Under the pieces are notes generated by a model, which saw only the letters and a program-made list of their open reading frames with translations, made no database searches and was not told where the DNA came from. A stretch of 64,000 nucleotides of DNA from Phaeosaccion multiseriatum (Eukaryota; Ochrophyta, other classes). Positions 55,801 to 63,217 of the stretch are shown here, piece by piece. Each line of letters opens with the position of its first letter. Position 1 is the stretch's first letter. The position numbers and the translations under genes were made by a program. Location: contig OZ218958.1 of assembly GCA_965112735.1 (NCBI GenBank), forward strand, positions 1,984,001 through 2,048,000. The letters are read 5' to 3'.

Positions 55801-56419
55801 CCTGCACGACCGGAGCACGGACGGCTCCCAGAGCCACTGGCCCCAGCGGCACAGGGCGGAAAACATCCTCAGGCCCATCGACCAGATCGGAGACCACTGT
55901 CTCGCGTCCCCAGCGCTCACGCAAAGCCACAGCCTCGAGCCACGCCTGTCGGGGCGCTCCGTCGTTGCCTCCTCCTCCTCCACCTTCGCCGCCTCCGCCA
56001 TCTCCTCCTCCTCCTCCTCCTTCGCCTTCTGAGCCTCCTCCTACTCCTCCTCCGCCTCCTCCGCCTCCTCCTCCGCCTCCTCCGCCATCTCCTCCTCCTC
56101 CTCCTCCGGCTGCTGCTGCACTTCCGCCACCGACACCACCACCACGCTCCTCGCCACCGACCACAGCACGAGCCGCACCCCAGCGTGCCCATCGACGCGG
56201 GAGCGGACGAAGGGACCCTAGCGGCGTGCACTGCGCACCAAGAGGCGCCGGCTCACATAACGCCACCTCCACCGCTGCTCGCCGATCCTCCTCCGCCAGC
56301 AGATACGTGCCCACGCCCACAGCCTGCCCAGGGACCACGACGATCGTCTCGTTGTGCTGATTGTGTATACCGATGCTCCACTGCTGCGTGGCACCGACCA
56401 CGCACGCCGCACGACTCAC
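49787..56419 (-). CDS. Element C pol: RT, RNase H, DEDDy 3'-5' exonuclease, integrase
   Basis: 2210 codons open; residue numbers count from 56419 (a GTG; the frame really continues from the protease after one TAA). N-terminal 450 residues are Gly-rich linkers. RT about 660-960: V-R-M-T-C-D-L-S-Q-L-N, P-Q-G-A-K-N-A-P, motif C F-V-D-D with Asp836-Asp837. RNase H about 985-1110: S-T-D-A-S, T-E-L-E, V-T-D-H-Q. Exonuclease about 1245-1435: Asp1272 and Glu1274 in A-M-D-S-E-W, Asp1344 in H-W-S-H-D-Q, Tyr1417 and Asp1421 in Y-A-F-D-D, the DEDDy set of RNase D/WRN/EXD2. A 140-residue unknown segment and a Gly run follow. Integrase: zinc-binding H..HH..C-L-A-C, then Asp1894, Asp1956, Glu1992 (D-D-35-E). 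The exonuclease sits where other gypsy elements may carry a second RNase H. Confidence 0.93.
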   Translation of the reverse strand: MSRAACVVGATQQWSIGIHNQHNETIVVVPGQAVGVGTYLLAEEDRRAAVEVALCEPAPLGAQCTPLGSLRPLPRRWARWGAARAVVGGEERGGGVGGGSAAAAGGGGGGDGGGGGGGGGGGGGGVGGGSEGEGGGGGGDGGGGEGGGGGGNDGAPRQAWLEAVALRERWGRETVVSDLVDGPEDVFRPVPLGPVALGAVRAPVVQAVRPVTRESGKHRPCRPARLGLGRRLRVARRHVSLSVEGPFTAGPSILARHARAVAAAAAAGGGGGGAAVAGGGAGGGGGGGGGGGDGGGGGGGGGGRGGGGGGGGGGAAGGGAPSLCVSEAGVAAVDGGPSIGDAGPGGGGGDGGGASGDAGGGGGGGGGGGGGGGGGGGGDAGGGAPSLCVSEVGVAAVEGGPSIGAAVTGEVEVVPTTESPQAALHALQDDVTAGQQVEATQGCLQGPTWTIDEHGALTLGGTGEGRQAGTREAAHSLIVREWAPRLAASGQERLRTCLAAAEVGAVTALLLLRPHVQQTQGGLEGVDDVVVAQWLEQLLSMWSSHSLLKQAGVETELNAALQLFLTIRRLLWQCRALRAEVGGLAGGECVQQQRRRAQAAVARAKFYQAQLPQHMHAMTIGDEGWTEAQRWGLVVVLKQRVAAFCVDGSDYGRTDSGRFGFPLLDPKQPPIRSAARRYPPPVRRGIEIELNKMLAAEIIRPSTAAWATPLMAVLKTDEHGNTKCHEDGTPIVRMTCDLSQLNDACRTEAPAMPVVDDLLAEMQGSTVFSVMDIMSGYFNVPMATTEDEDISTFVCHSGTYAWRVMPQGAKNAPATFVRLMNTVLQGLQAFVACFVDDIAVFSATVDQHIGQLDQVLGRMVQHKLKLAPSKVVLGASQVRFCGHLVDSEGVRADPAKYAAVRALAKPTAQSGNQVRQVRRFVGMLSYFRKFIPAFAMKVRPLNELLRKGVDVRSAWGPRHDAAWEGLIEDLLRSPALAFPHYGSESVFTLSTDASADGLGGVLSQRDAEGVERVVTFISRATTPTEARLGSTELELLAVVWCVRKLSMYICHHPCTVVTDHQPLLWLATHKDTNSKLFRWYERLSAHHLKFVHKPGRELVVPDCLSRDPLPVTESCDAVGVEVALVDVVGDTLALGWEDPVEGAVLRFAAAAQQLQGEAVAAQSVPMEGLSSVTARQQASAGLEALCVDSVAVAAPGGFGSARLQHVEQMRQCGWAPVTLSHINEKKRVIEEWSQLPLFLSHVPAARCTYIRTEEQVWDMRAALREATVVAMDSEWAIRTPPRPASLLQLGVQYSGVANSERDCGFWVDLDSLSGNGGMEALAAVLSELWGDGGIMKLAHHWSHDQRALGKWPALAPHVWTIANLVDTTHLFKEVWPEHCRPIGLADLVSMFLQRFMSKEEQKTDWTQRELTAAQLSYAFDDVAALLQLLPKMRACAVPVPSAMEVSAVDSGVAGVTRAEMRAGQFVSAGVGYWADREHASPLFIFSATAKSVEMIDLILLSYRHPQWTWTELMDAVEQFRARYRPAAARRRGKLSLPRAVMIEKTWSAIAADTGGYYTMVTPTEAQQQWQTQGVAWDIPAAVEAAGVVGASTVEAERTPTAAPAVATAGGGDGAGGAGGGGGVEGGGSGGGGGGGGGGGGGGGGGGGGGGGGGGGGGGSGGLTVGGTPKVVEGREDGETPAADTDGYAAAASEAAALADVESARQAATRQFGWSLPGVPPAVGEQSCAARILHGARTYQPAWWVKAQQQDAELEGWRQKVLAASPGEGVFDAGGGEFSLDGDGVLRRKWAPGGRRWRVERTRLQLCVPKALRPALLHATHGDAVSGGHHGPGRMLDALQERVWWPSMNGHALYWARSCLACQTRKTPRRRPPQVPLSSISSAAVNGPWAVMGADVAGPFPMAMGGEEYILVFQDWFTKWTVVVPLCAKDYTAEGIARAFVRHVVTVLGAPKVLVSDQGSQFTSTLMADVLRVLQTSQVFTTPMHQQANGQVERFMATMKDMLATTVEAQMQQWPEYVPALTYAYNCRAHKTTGLSPYYTLFGRHPPIPLQAMLPALEEDGSFETPSAWVHELRARMASAAQVVTGRREEYRSRLQLKNRERRWPAPMPPGTKVWLYRPGGVAQEEGEAMEEQKALTLKALSHAWDGPFQVLAWPTQQAFQARHGGILNDEHYAVMRRSTVYLDVPRVRGGEWSSSKGRTIGTSPSRSLMG
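51444..51535. repeat. CTC/GAG trinucleotide run in pol
   Basis: About 30 near-uninterrupted CTC units. Read on the coding strand it gives poly-Gly or poly-Glu depending on frame; it lies between the exonuclease and integrase domains. Similar runs lie at 55470-55570, 55970-56110, 59640-59700, 59790-59890 and 59940-60030. Confidence 0.85.
52100..52690 (-). other. Domain: DEDDy 3'-5' exonuclease inside element C pol
   Basis: Listed separately because of its novelty. Motif Exo I A-M-D-S-E-W at about 52598-52609, followed by S-L-L-Q-L-G-V; Exo II K-L-A-H-H-W-S-H-D near 52390; Exo III with L-T-A-A-Q-L-S-Y-A-F-D-D near 52160-52195. The intervening L-V-D-T-T-H-L and G-L-A-D-L-V blocks also match the RNase D/EXD fold. 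The frame is continuous with RT before and integrase after, so it is part of the polyprotein and not a nested insert. Confidence 0.9.
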
Positions 56420-57989
56420 CAGGACTTACTCGTGGTTCAGCCACCACAACGCCTCCTGCTGCGCCTCCAACTGCCCGTGGGCACCCAACTCCACACTGAG
56501 ACGCCCGCCTGCGACACCTCCGTCCACCTCCAGCACGAGCACGGCCTTGCCGCCCGGGGCGAGGCGAAGTGCCTCAGTCGCCAGCACCTGACACTCCCCC
56601 AATCTGACAGCGGCCACGGCGATGGTGTCGTCGACCTCCGACCGCGGCTCCGACGACGGGGAACTCGCCTCCGTAGGATGCACGTACAGCTGATGAACCT
56701 TGTGGTCAGTAACCGCCCCCACCATTGTGAGCACGTCTTGGCCTAAGATCAAGGGACGGGCGAGGTGCTCCACTACCCACATGGCCACCACCGGCTTACA
56801 CGTAGGCGTGAGGGCGATTTGGACCCACACCCGACCGAGCGAGGCTGAAGTAGCGGCCTGAGTCGTGGCGTACCGAACTGCTACTCGCTCCTCCGCCAAA
56901 TCGCGCACCTGAAAGACCCCTGCGGCGACGCCACGATCAAAGGTCGCACGTGAGGCACACGTGTGAGTGGCGCCGGTGTCCACCAAGGCCTGCACCGTGA
57001 GCGACACCGGAGCCCGTGACAGCTGCTCGCGCAATTGAAGGGCAGACTGAAGCACCACCGATACCGTATGCCCACGCGGATTGACCGTCACCCCGGTACG
57101 CCCTGTCTGCTTAATCGCCAGAGTCATCTCAATCTGCTTCCGCCTCGCCTCCCGCCGCAGATACGCTGCCCCTGTATCGTCAGTAACTGAGAGCGCCGCC
57201 ATCTCCACCCTCGCCCGCTGCACGCACACCTCACAGGGCTCCCGCTCCGCACTCAGAGAGCACCCACTGACGCACTCCCTCTCCACCGATTCGGCAGCTG
57301 GTGCCAGGAGCGCAGCTGCTCGACACGCCTTCGCCGTCGGAGACAATGCAGGAAGAGCACCACTACACTCCGGCAGCAGGGTGACGTGCTCCGCGAGCAG
57401 CGCGTCGAAAGCATCGCAGTCGTCGACCAGCAGAGCAGGACGCCCTGCCGTCGCCGCTGAAGGTCCAACCCCCACCCCCGAAGGCACGCGACGGCCAGCC
57501 GGCGGAATCACAAACGTTTCGGCCGCCCACGTCAGCACCCGCGCTTGAGCGGCCGCGCACTCTGCCGCCCAGCGCTGTGCAGCTTGCGTAGCTGTCTGTG
57601 CGTCGCTGATCACCCACTCCTGCGCCGCCCACACCCACTCCCGAAGCAGGCTGGGGTCACGGAGAGACTGTTCCCATGGAGGGACCCCGAGCGGCAGAGC
57701 CATGACCCCCCGGGGCACGTCAGCAGCCGCCGACGCAGGGCAGCGGAACACATGCCCTTCACGCCACCGCCGCATGACCACCACCTGTCGGGCCCTCCAG
57801 GCCCGCCGCTGTGCCTCCGCCGTCGCCCCCACCAGCCCGCATGCCGGCCCCTGTGCAGCGGCCTCAACCTCTGCCTGCAGCTCAGCCCCAAAGAGCGCTG
57901 CTGCTATTGCTGCATCGGCTGCTGCACCAGTCTGTCGAGCCTCGTGCCCGTAATCCGCCACCGTCTCCGTCGGCTCCTCCTTAGCCTCC

Positions 57990-59506
57990 TGAGCCACCTG
58001 GAATGTGGGACAGACCACACACCCCAGACAACCAACAAGCAAAGGGATTCTTATCCTATGTTGAGCGTGTATTAGCTTTCCTTTCTTTATCTCACTTTCC
58101 TATCTATCCTCCTCCTGCGACATGCCGTTCATATGAGGCGTACGTTCCCCAACTGGCGACAATCCGGATTCGAACATACCAAACACCTTTGAGACTCCAC
58201 AACTTCCCCCCCCCAAGGCCGAGGCCAACCAGCCAAGGACTGAGAAAACTGTGAGGCGAAAAGGAGCAGCTCACACACAAACCTCTAATAGAACTATAGC
58301 AAACCAATGGGGAAAGAAACAAAGTCCAAAACCCCATGCATCTAGCAGCAAGCAAAGCAGCAAAGCATCCATATTCCAAAGCGTAGCACCAACTTCTTCA
58401 GCAAACAAAAGAAAATACCGGTGTGACACAACACCAAAAAGAAAAATGATAACAACCACATACTAACCGACCCGTACCCGTTGTGCACACAGCGAGCTGA
58501 AGCATGAATACCGATCAATGCCAACCCCCCAAGTCGTAGCGCCAGCAGTGTTGCCTCCACAAGAAAACCAAGCTCTCGAGCTCCAGAAGAGTTGATCAGA
58601 CCCTTCGCAATAAGCAGCAGTAGCAGTAGCAGCAATCCCATCAATAAAGCAAACCAAATCCCAAATGCGTGCAGCGAATCCTCGTCTCAATGTGTGTCAC
58701 CAAAGGACGGCAATACCTCCAAACAAAGCCGCAAGTAGAGTAGCATAATCCAATTTCCATAGCAAGCACCAAGTAACCAGCTCCAGGAGCATCCATGTGG
58801 CAGATACATCGCGAAAACACTGCGAAATCCGCTGACAAGGCGAGCAGAAACAGCAAAGTGCATCCGATGCAGCAAATTCAAATTCTTTTCGAAATCACAG
58901 ATCCAAAAATGCCCATATAACCAATCCTCACGGCTGTTTGCGCAAAAGGCACCAATCTCCAATCTCTGGCTCCATAGCAGTAGAATACGAAGCGTACGGC
59001 AAAGGCAGCTCCATGCGGTCTCCATCCTCAAACTTAATAACATAGGTAGGCTCGGCTCCTGCAGTACGCTGTCGAGGCTTGCGCACCTTACTCACTTCTC
59101 CACGATACCACACAGTCTTCCGCTCCAAAACCTTGAACGTGTGGAAAACCACCGCCCCAACCTTCAATAACTTAGCGCAAGCAGCAGCGTCAGCAGGCCT
59201 CGGGAGCAACTCAAACCCATCCGGAATTACAAACCCATCACGCTGCAAGGCCTGCCACTCCGTCAATAGTCAAATCCCTCAGCTTCCACCAAGTTGAGCC
59301 ACCTGGAATGTGGGACAGACCACACACCCCAGACAACCAACAAGCAAAGGGATTCTTATCCTATGTTGAGCGTGTATTAGCTTTCCTTTCTCTATCTCAC
59401 TTTCCTATCTATCCTCCTCCTGCGACATGCCGTTCATATGAGGCGTACGTTCCCCAACTGGCGACAATCCGGATTCGAACATACCAAACACCTTTGAGAC
59501 TCCACA
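57990..59506 (-). mobile_element. B2: 1.5-kb family-B element nested in element C
   Basis: LTRs 57990-58201 and 59295-59506 (212 bp, one difference seen), flanked by CTCC on both sides (57986-57989, 59507-59510). The internal 3' part, 58202 to about 58926, matches B1 with a few percent differences. The internal 5' part, 58927-59294, does not match B1 and codes for a Tudor/SH3-like fragment. The PBS-like TGGTGGAAGCTGAGG beside the 59295 LTR is the same as in B1. Confidence 0.94.
58928..59266 (-). CDS. Tudor/SH3-like gene fragment carried by B2
   Basis: 112 codons, without an in-frame ATG at the start (opens after a TGA, first codon TTG). Sequence shape: V-G-A-V-V-F-H-T-F .. V-W-Y-R-G-E-V-S-K-V .. 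Y-V-I-K-F-E-D-G-D .. E-I-G-D-W-C-L-L, matching a Tudor-like beta barrel (x-G-x-V-x6-W-Y-x-G-x-V ... Y-x-V-x-F-x-D-G-D). Such domains bind methylated histone tails in other proteins; here it looks like a captured exon of a host gene. Not found in B1. Confidence 0.6.
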   Translation of the reverse strand: MTEWQALQRDGFVIPDGFELLPRPADAAACAKLLKVGAVVFHTFKVLERKTVWYRGEVSKVRKPRQRTAGAEPTYVIKFEDGDRMELPLPYASYSTAMEPEIGDWCLLRKQP

Positions 59507-60616
59507 CTCCTTCGCCTCTTCCTCCGCCTCCAGCCCCTCCGACATTGGTTTCTCCTCCTCCGTCGCCTTCTGAGCCTCTTCCTTCTCCTCCTCCTCCGCC
59601 TCCTCCTTCTCCTCCGCCTCCTCCTCCTCCTCCTTCGCCTCCTCCTCCTCCTCCTCCTCCTCCTCCTCCTCCTCCTCCTCCTCCTCCTCCTCCTCCTCCG
59701 TCTCCTCCTCCTTCGCCTTCTGGGCCTCTTCCTTCTCCTGCCCCTCCGGTGCCTCCGCCGTCACTGCGGCAGCTGCCTCCTCCGTCTCCTCCTCCGCCTC
59801 CTTCTCCTCCTCCTCCTCCTCCTCCTCCTCCTCCTCCTCCGTCTCCTCCTCCTCCTCCTCCGCCTCCTCCTCCTCCTCCTCCTCCTCCGGCCCCTCCTGT
59901 GCCGCTGCCGTTACTGCGTCAGCTGCCTCCTCCTGCTGCTCCTCCGCCTCCTCCTCCTCCTCCTCCTCCTCCTCCTCCTCCTCCTCCTCCTCCTCCTCCT
60001 CCTCCTCCTCCTCCTCCTCCACCACCTCCACCTCCTCCGCCTCTGCCTCCGCCTCCACCGCCACCAACGTGAGCGGAGCAGCCCTCAACCCTCCAACGGC
60101 CGCACCCTCGACTGCACCCCCAGCGGCTGGGAGCCCCACTGCACAACGTAGGAACGCGGCCGCCCGAGCCCGTGCGGCGTCAGCTGTTGCGCGCAGAGTG
60201 AGCGCTTGCTGCTTCCGCCGCCCTATGCGCAGCATATGGTTCGGAAGGCGTGGCTCACGGCAAGCTCGCTGCCGCCACAACGGCATGCCCCCTACCGCAC
60301 CCCACACCGCCGCCTCCTCCTCCTCCTCCTTCGCCTTCTCCGCCTTCTGCTCCACCCCATCACCGTCAACCCACCCCCTACCGCTGTCAACGGGCCAACC
60401 GCTGTCAACTGTGTGAATCTCGCCCCTCGGGGAGGGAGGAGGTGTGGCTAGCAAGCTGAAGGAAGACGATACACAAGCTCGATGAGGTGTTACATTATGT
60501 GATTTGTTACCCTCTCTAACTTCCGTATCTACTGCCCTACTACTTGCCGTTACCACCCCCCCCCGCCCCAGGGCTCCGGGCCCCGCTGCTACCGACTCTG
60601 TAGCGGCGGGGCATCG

Positions 60617-62260
60617 TCACAACAGACCACCCGCTGCCTCTGCCTGCACGCCCCTAACCATCTCGGAGATGGCGTCGAAATCCGGGTCCTCCGCCAGCTT
60701 CCGCTTCAATTGCTTCATCAACGCGCGCTTCAGACCCGGGGTTGGGGGCACCACATTACACCCAAAACGGAAGTGCCCTGTCTGACCACACCCATAGCAG
60801 CGATCCGCCGGCGCGTGCAGAGCCGGCACCACGGCCCCCACAGTCTGCGGGGTGGCACCCGATGCCGCCATGGAGGTGGTAGCGGCAGCAGAAGCCGGCA
60901 GATCCACGGCGTTGATGTCCATGCTCTCCCTCCTAGGCCTGCCACCCCCACCGCCCCCACCACCACCGCCACGACCGCCACCCCCGCACGACAACTGGCT
61001 GTGGTCCATGAGCACCTGCTCGAACTCCTGGGGGCACTTCCGCTCCAACATAGTCCCCAAGGCCGCCCAGGAGTGCTTGTGTGCCATCGCCATGTTCACC
61101 TCCTGCAGGATGGCGTTGGTGAGCGACTGCTGACTGATGCCCCTGCGCCGATGCATGGCTTGAGCCTCCAGAACCGCCATCCCCTCCTGATCCACGAGGG
61201 CGGCCAGCGCATCGCCGCCGACCTGCGCCAACAAGGCCCTGAGGCCGTTAACCTGATACACCCCCGTCACCAGCTTGAGATTGGACTCCATGCAGCCCGT
61301 CAACTCAGACGTCACCAGGCTCCGTACCACCGCGGCGCTCTGCAGCTCGACCGTGTGAAAGAACCGGAATAGCGCCCTCACGGCCGCGTGGTAGAAAGGC
61401 GGAGTGTCAGGTGCAGACCTCTCCACACTCACCGCTGTATCGAGCTTACTCCGCTCCATCACCGAGAAACCCTCAGTCATGAGACGCTGCACCTCCACCC
61501 ACTGCTCTTCCTTCACCTCCCCGTGCCGCATGTAGCCCCAGGACTCCAGCTGCTGCATCCACTTGGAGACGACCTCCAACGTGGCCCGGTGCGTCATGCC
61601 CCAGGTGAGCGTGGGCATGAGAGAGAGGTTAGCGGGCAAGCTACGAATCGTTTGCACCCCCCCCCCCAGCACAGGGCCACCGGTCGGCAAGGCTTGGAGA
61701 TGCAAACTGGCCATCTGCTGCTGCAGCCCCAACATCTGAGCCGCTAGCAACCGCTGCTGCACCCTCAACCCGTCACCGACAGCGATGCCGCCCGCTGCCT
61801 CCGCTACCGTCGGGGCTGCAGCAGTCGCAGCCCTGCCGTCTGCCACTGCGCCCACAGTACCCCCTGCCATCCCCGCTGCCGCCGAAGCCGTCCCTTCCTC
61901 CTCCTCCGCCTCCTCCTCCTCCTCCTCCTCCTCCTCCTCCTCCTCCTCCACCGCTCCAGCCGCGGCATCAGCCTCGAGGGCAGCAGCATGCAGATCGCCC
62001 GCCTGGATAACCCGGTCCACATCCCGCTCAGCCTGAGCGTCCACCTCCGCCTCGTCAGCCGCCGATAGGGCCGCCGACTGCCGAGAGAGGAACCCAGTGA
62101 GACCACCAGAGAGACGCTGGAGAAATCCTGACGTACGAGGCGTAGATGGGGGCGTGACCGTCGCTGTTGCCTCGCCTGCAGCCCGTGTTTCCTCAGCGGC
62201 AGCGCGCTGGGCGCGAGTCAGAACACCACTCGGGACCACACTGGTGGGAGAATCCGCCAT
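60617..62260 (-). CDS. Element C Gag
   Basis: 547 residues from the ATG at 62260 (the frame is open a little further up with only GTG). Acidic and Ala-rich N-terminus, a central helical capsid-like region (about residues 200-430), a Gly run, and a C-terminal zinc knuckle C-Y-G-C-G-Q-T-G-H-F-R-F-G-C (CX2CX4HX4C, near 60757-60800). Stops at TGA 60617-60619; the next codons stay in the pol frame, with a C immediately after the TGA. Packages genomic RNA in related elements. Confidence 0.88.
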   Translation of the reverse strand: MADSPTSVVPSGVLTRAQRAAAEETRAAGEATATVTPPSTPRTSGFLQRLSGGLTGFLSRQSAALSAADEAEVDAQAERDVDRVIQAGDLHAAALEADAAAGAVEEEEEEEEEEEEEAEEEEGTASAAAGMAGGTVGAVADGRAATAAAPTVAEAAGGIAVGDGLRVQQRLLAAQMLGLQQQMASLHLQALPTGGPVLGGGVQTIRSLPANLSLMPTLTWGMTHRATLEVVSKWMQQLESWGYMRHGEVKEEQWVEVQRLMTEGFSVMERSKLDTAVSVERSAPDTPPFYHAAVRALFRFFHTVELQSAAVVRSLVTSELTGCMESNLKLVTGVYQVNGLRALLAQVGGDALAALVDQEGMAVLEAQAMHRRRGISQQSLTNAILQEVNMAMAHKHSWAALGTMLERKCPQEFEQVLMDHSQLSCGGGGRGGGGGGGGGGRPRRESMDINAVDLPASAAATTSMAASGATPQTVGAVVPALHAPADRCYGCGQTGHFRFGCNVVPPTPGLKRALMKQLKRKLAEDPDFDAISEMVRGVQAEAAGGLL

Positions 62261-62527
62261 GGGTGCCGCTGTGGCCGACCGAGCGCCCCTCACGTCACCT
62301 CCACACTGCTGTGCCGCTTCTGCTGTTCGCTCCCTGCCTGCTGCCTATCCTCTGCCCACCGCTGTGGCCGCCACTGTCTCCTGTAGGCCGTGTGCTGGTA
62401 CTGCCTACCGCCTCCGAGTCTGGTCTTAGCTGGCCTGTGTGCCTCCTGCCTTCCCGGTCCTGTCCTGTCCTGCCTCTCCTTCCTTTGTTTTTCGGATATC
62501 CTCACCAGCAATTGTGTCAAAACGGGT
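62261..62527 (-). other. Element C untranslated leader
   Basis: Between the 5' LTR and the gag ATG. The first bases after the LTR are ACCCGTTTTGAC; AAACGGGT inside the LTR is complementary to ACCCGTTT. No TGG-type tRNA primer site directly follows the LTR. Confidence 0.55.
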
Positions 62528-62727
62528 TGTAAAAGCGACCTAAGCCGCTTAGACAAGTGGTAACCCTTGATATATTACACGGGATGGAACCCGTTTGCAA
62601 GCCCTGCTGCTAGGCTCTCCTTATACCAAGATCACCGTTCTGACGTCCTCCTCCACTCAGAATCTACGTAATATAGGACACACCGACCATTGACTTATGG
62701 TCCTTCTCACTCTGAGGCCTTCCAACA
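62528..62727 (-). repeat. Element C 5' LTR
   Basis: Same 200-bp sequence as the 3' LTR except one base seen (GCTGCTAGG versus GCTTCTAGG on the plus strand). Confidence 0.92.
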
Positions 62728-62731
62728 CTGC

Positions 62732-62843
62732 TGCCACCGTCATGAGCACCCGGGACCGAAGCAGCAGCTGCAGCCGCCGGGGTTGCGGCGGCTGCGTCGG
62801 CCGTAGCATCCTCCCTGGCGCGGCGGAGCCTAAAAGCGGCCAT
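62732..62843 (-). pseudogene. N-terminal exon of the host gene split by element C
   Basis: ATG at 62843 opens an Ala-rich frame (M-A-A-F-R-L-R-R-A-R-E-D) that runs to the element C target site. The CTGC duplication lies in an AGC/AGT serine run that continues on the other side at 49057. Separated from the rest of the coding sequence by 13.7 kb. Could still be expressed only if element C were spliced out. Confidence 0.45.
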
Positions 62844-63217
62844 GGCTGATCCCGGCCTTCTCCCCCTGGCCTTCCTCTGCGCTTAGTATTCTGTCCCTCA
62901 CCATTTCCTGCACATCCTTCAAATCCCTCTTCTCCGGCGTAGTAAAAAGCCTTGACATACGGGGCGTACCCTGTGCTGGGCTCGTTATCACAGGGTACCA
63001 ACGCTCGTACCCTGTGAGGGAAAATAAAAAAAAGCACGGGGGCAGGGTACGAGGCCACCAAAAATGGTGCCTTGCGCAATGAATCCCACCGCAGGGTACC
63101 TACGCCCATATGTTTCTATATTTTTAAGCTCCTACCCCGTGTTGGGCGTGGTTTTGGGCCCGTACCCTGTGATGGGTTGGGCCGTACCCTGTGATGGGAT
63201 GGCGCCCAAGACAGTAG
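62844..63217. repeat. Region with repeated GTACCCTGTG words
   Basis: GTACCCTGTG or its complement occurs about eight times between 62965 and 63190, some in inverted pairs (for example 62967 and 62990). Upstream of the split host gene. Related words occur at 41411-41455. No coding sequence. Confidence 0.7.

Larger units (their letters stand above)
56426..60616 (-). pseudogene. Element C linker and retropepsin, split by B2
   Basis: Coding parts 60616-59507 and 57989-56426 are in one frame; B2 plus its duplicated CTCC is 1521 bp, a multiple of three, so the frame is kept on either side but B2 brings stops. The 5' part is Glu/Ala-rich. The 3' part has the retropepsin core A-L-V-D-T-G-A-T (Asp codon at 56978-56980) and later P-L-I-L-G-Q-D-V-L. 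A Cys-rich patch (C-V-S-G-C; C-E-V-C) lies before the protease. The frame ends at TAA 56426-56428, directly followed in frame by the RT polyprotein. The B2 insertion makes this copy defective unless B2 is removed. Confidence 0.85.
49062..62727 (-). mobile_element. Element C: 13.7-kb Ty3/gypsy retrotransposon with exonuclease domain
   Basis: LTRs of 200 bp at 49062-49261 and 62528-62727 (TG..CA, one difference seen), 4-bp target-site duplication CTGC (49058-49061, 62728-62731). Minus orientation: gag, protease, RT, RNase H, 3'-5' exonuclease, integrase, chromodomain-like tail. Polypurine stretch GGCATTGGGGA precedes the 3' LTR. B2 (1517 bp plus 4-bp duplication) is nested at 57990-59506. It splits a host gene. 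Confidence 0.95.

Noticed and set aside
55170-56360. 396-codon proline-rich plus-strand ORF
   Set aside because: Shadow of the CTC/GAG-rich N-terminal part of element C pol, no domain recognised.
59308-60072. Proline-rich ORF starting in a family-B LTR
   Set aside because: Antisense of the Glu-rich linker of element C and of the B2 LTR; no independent support.
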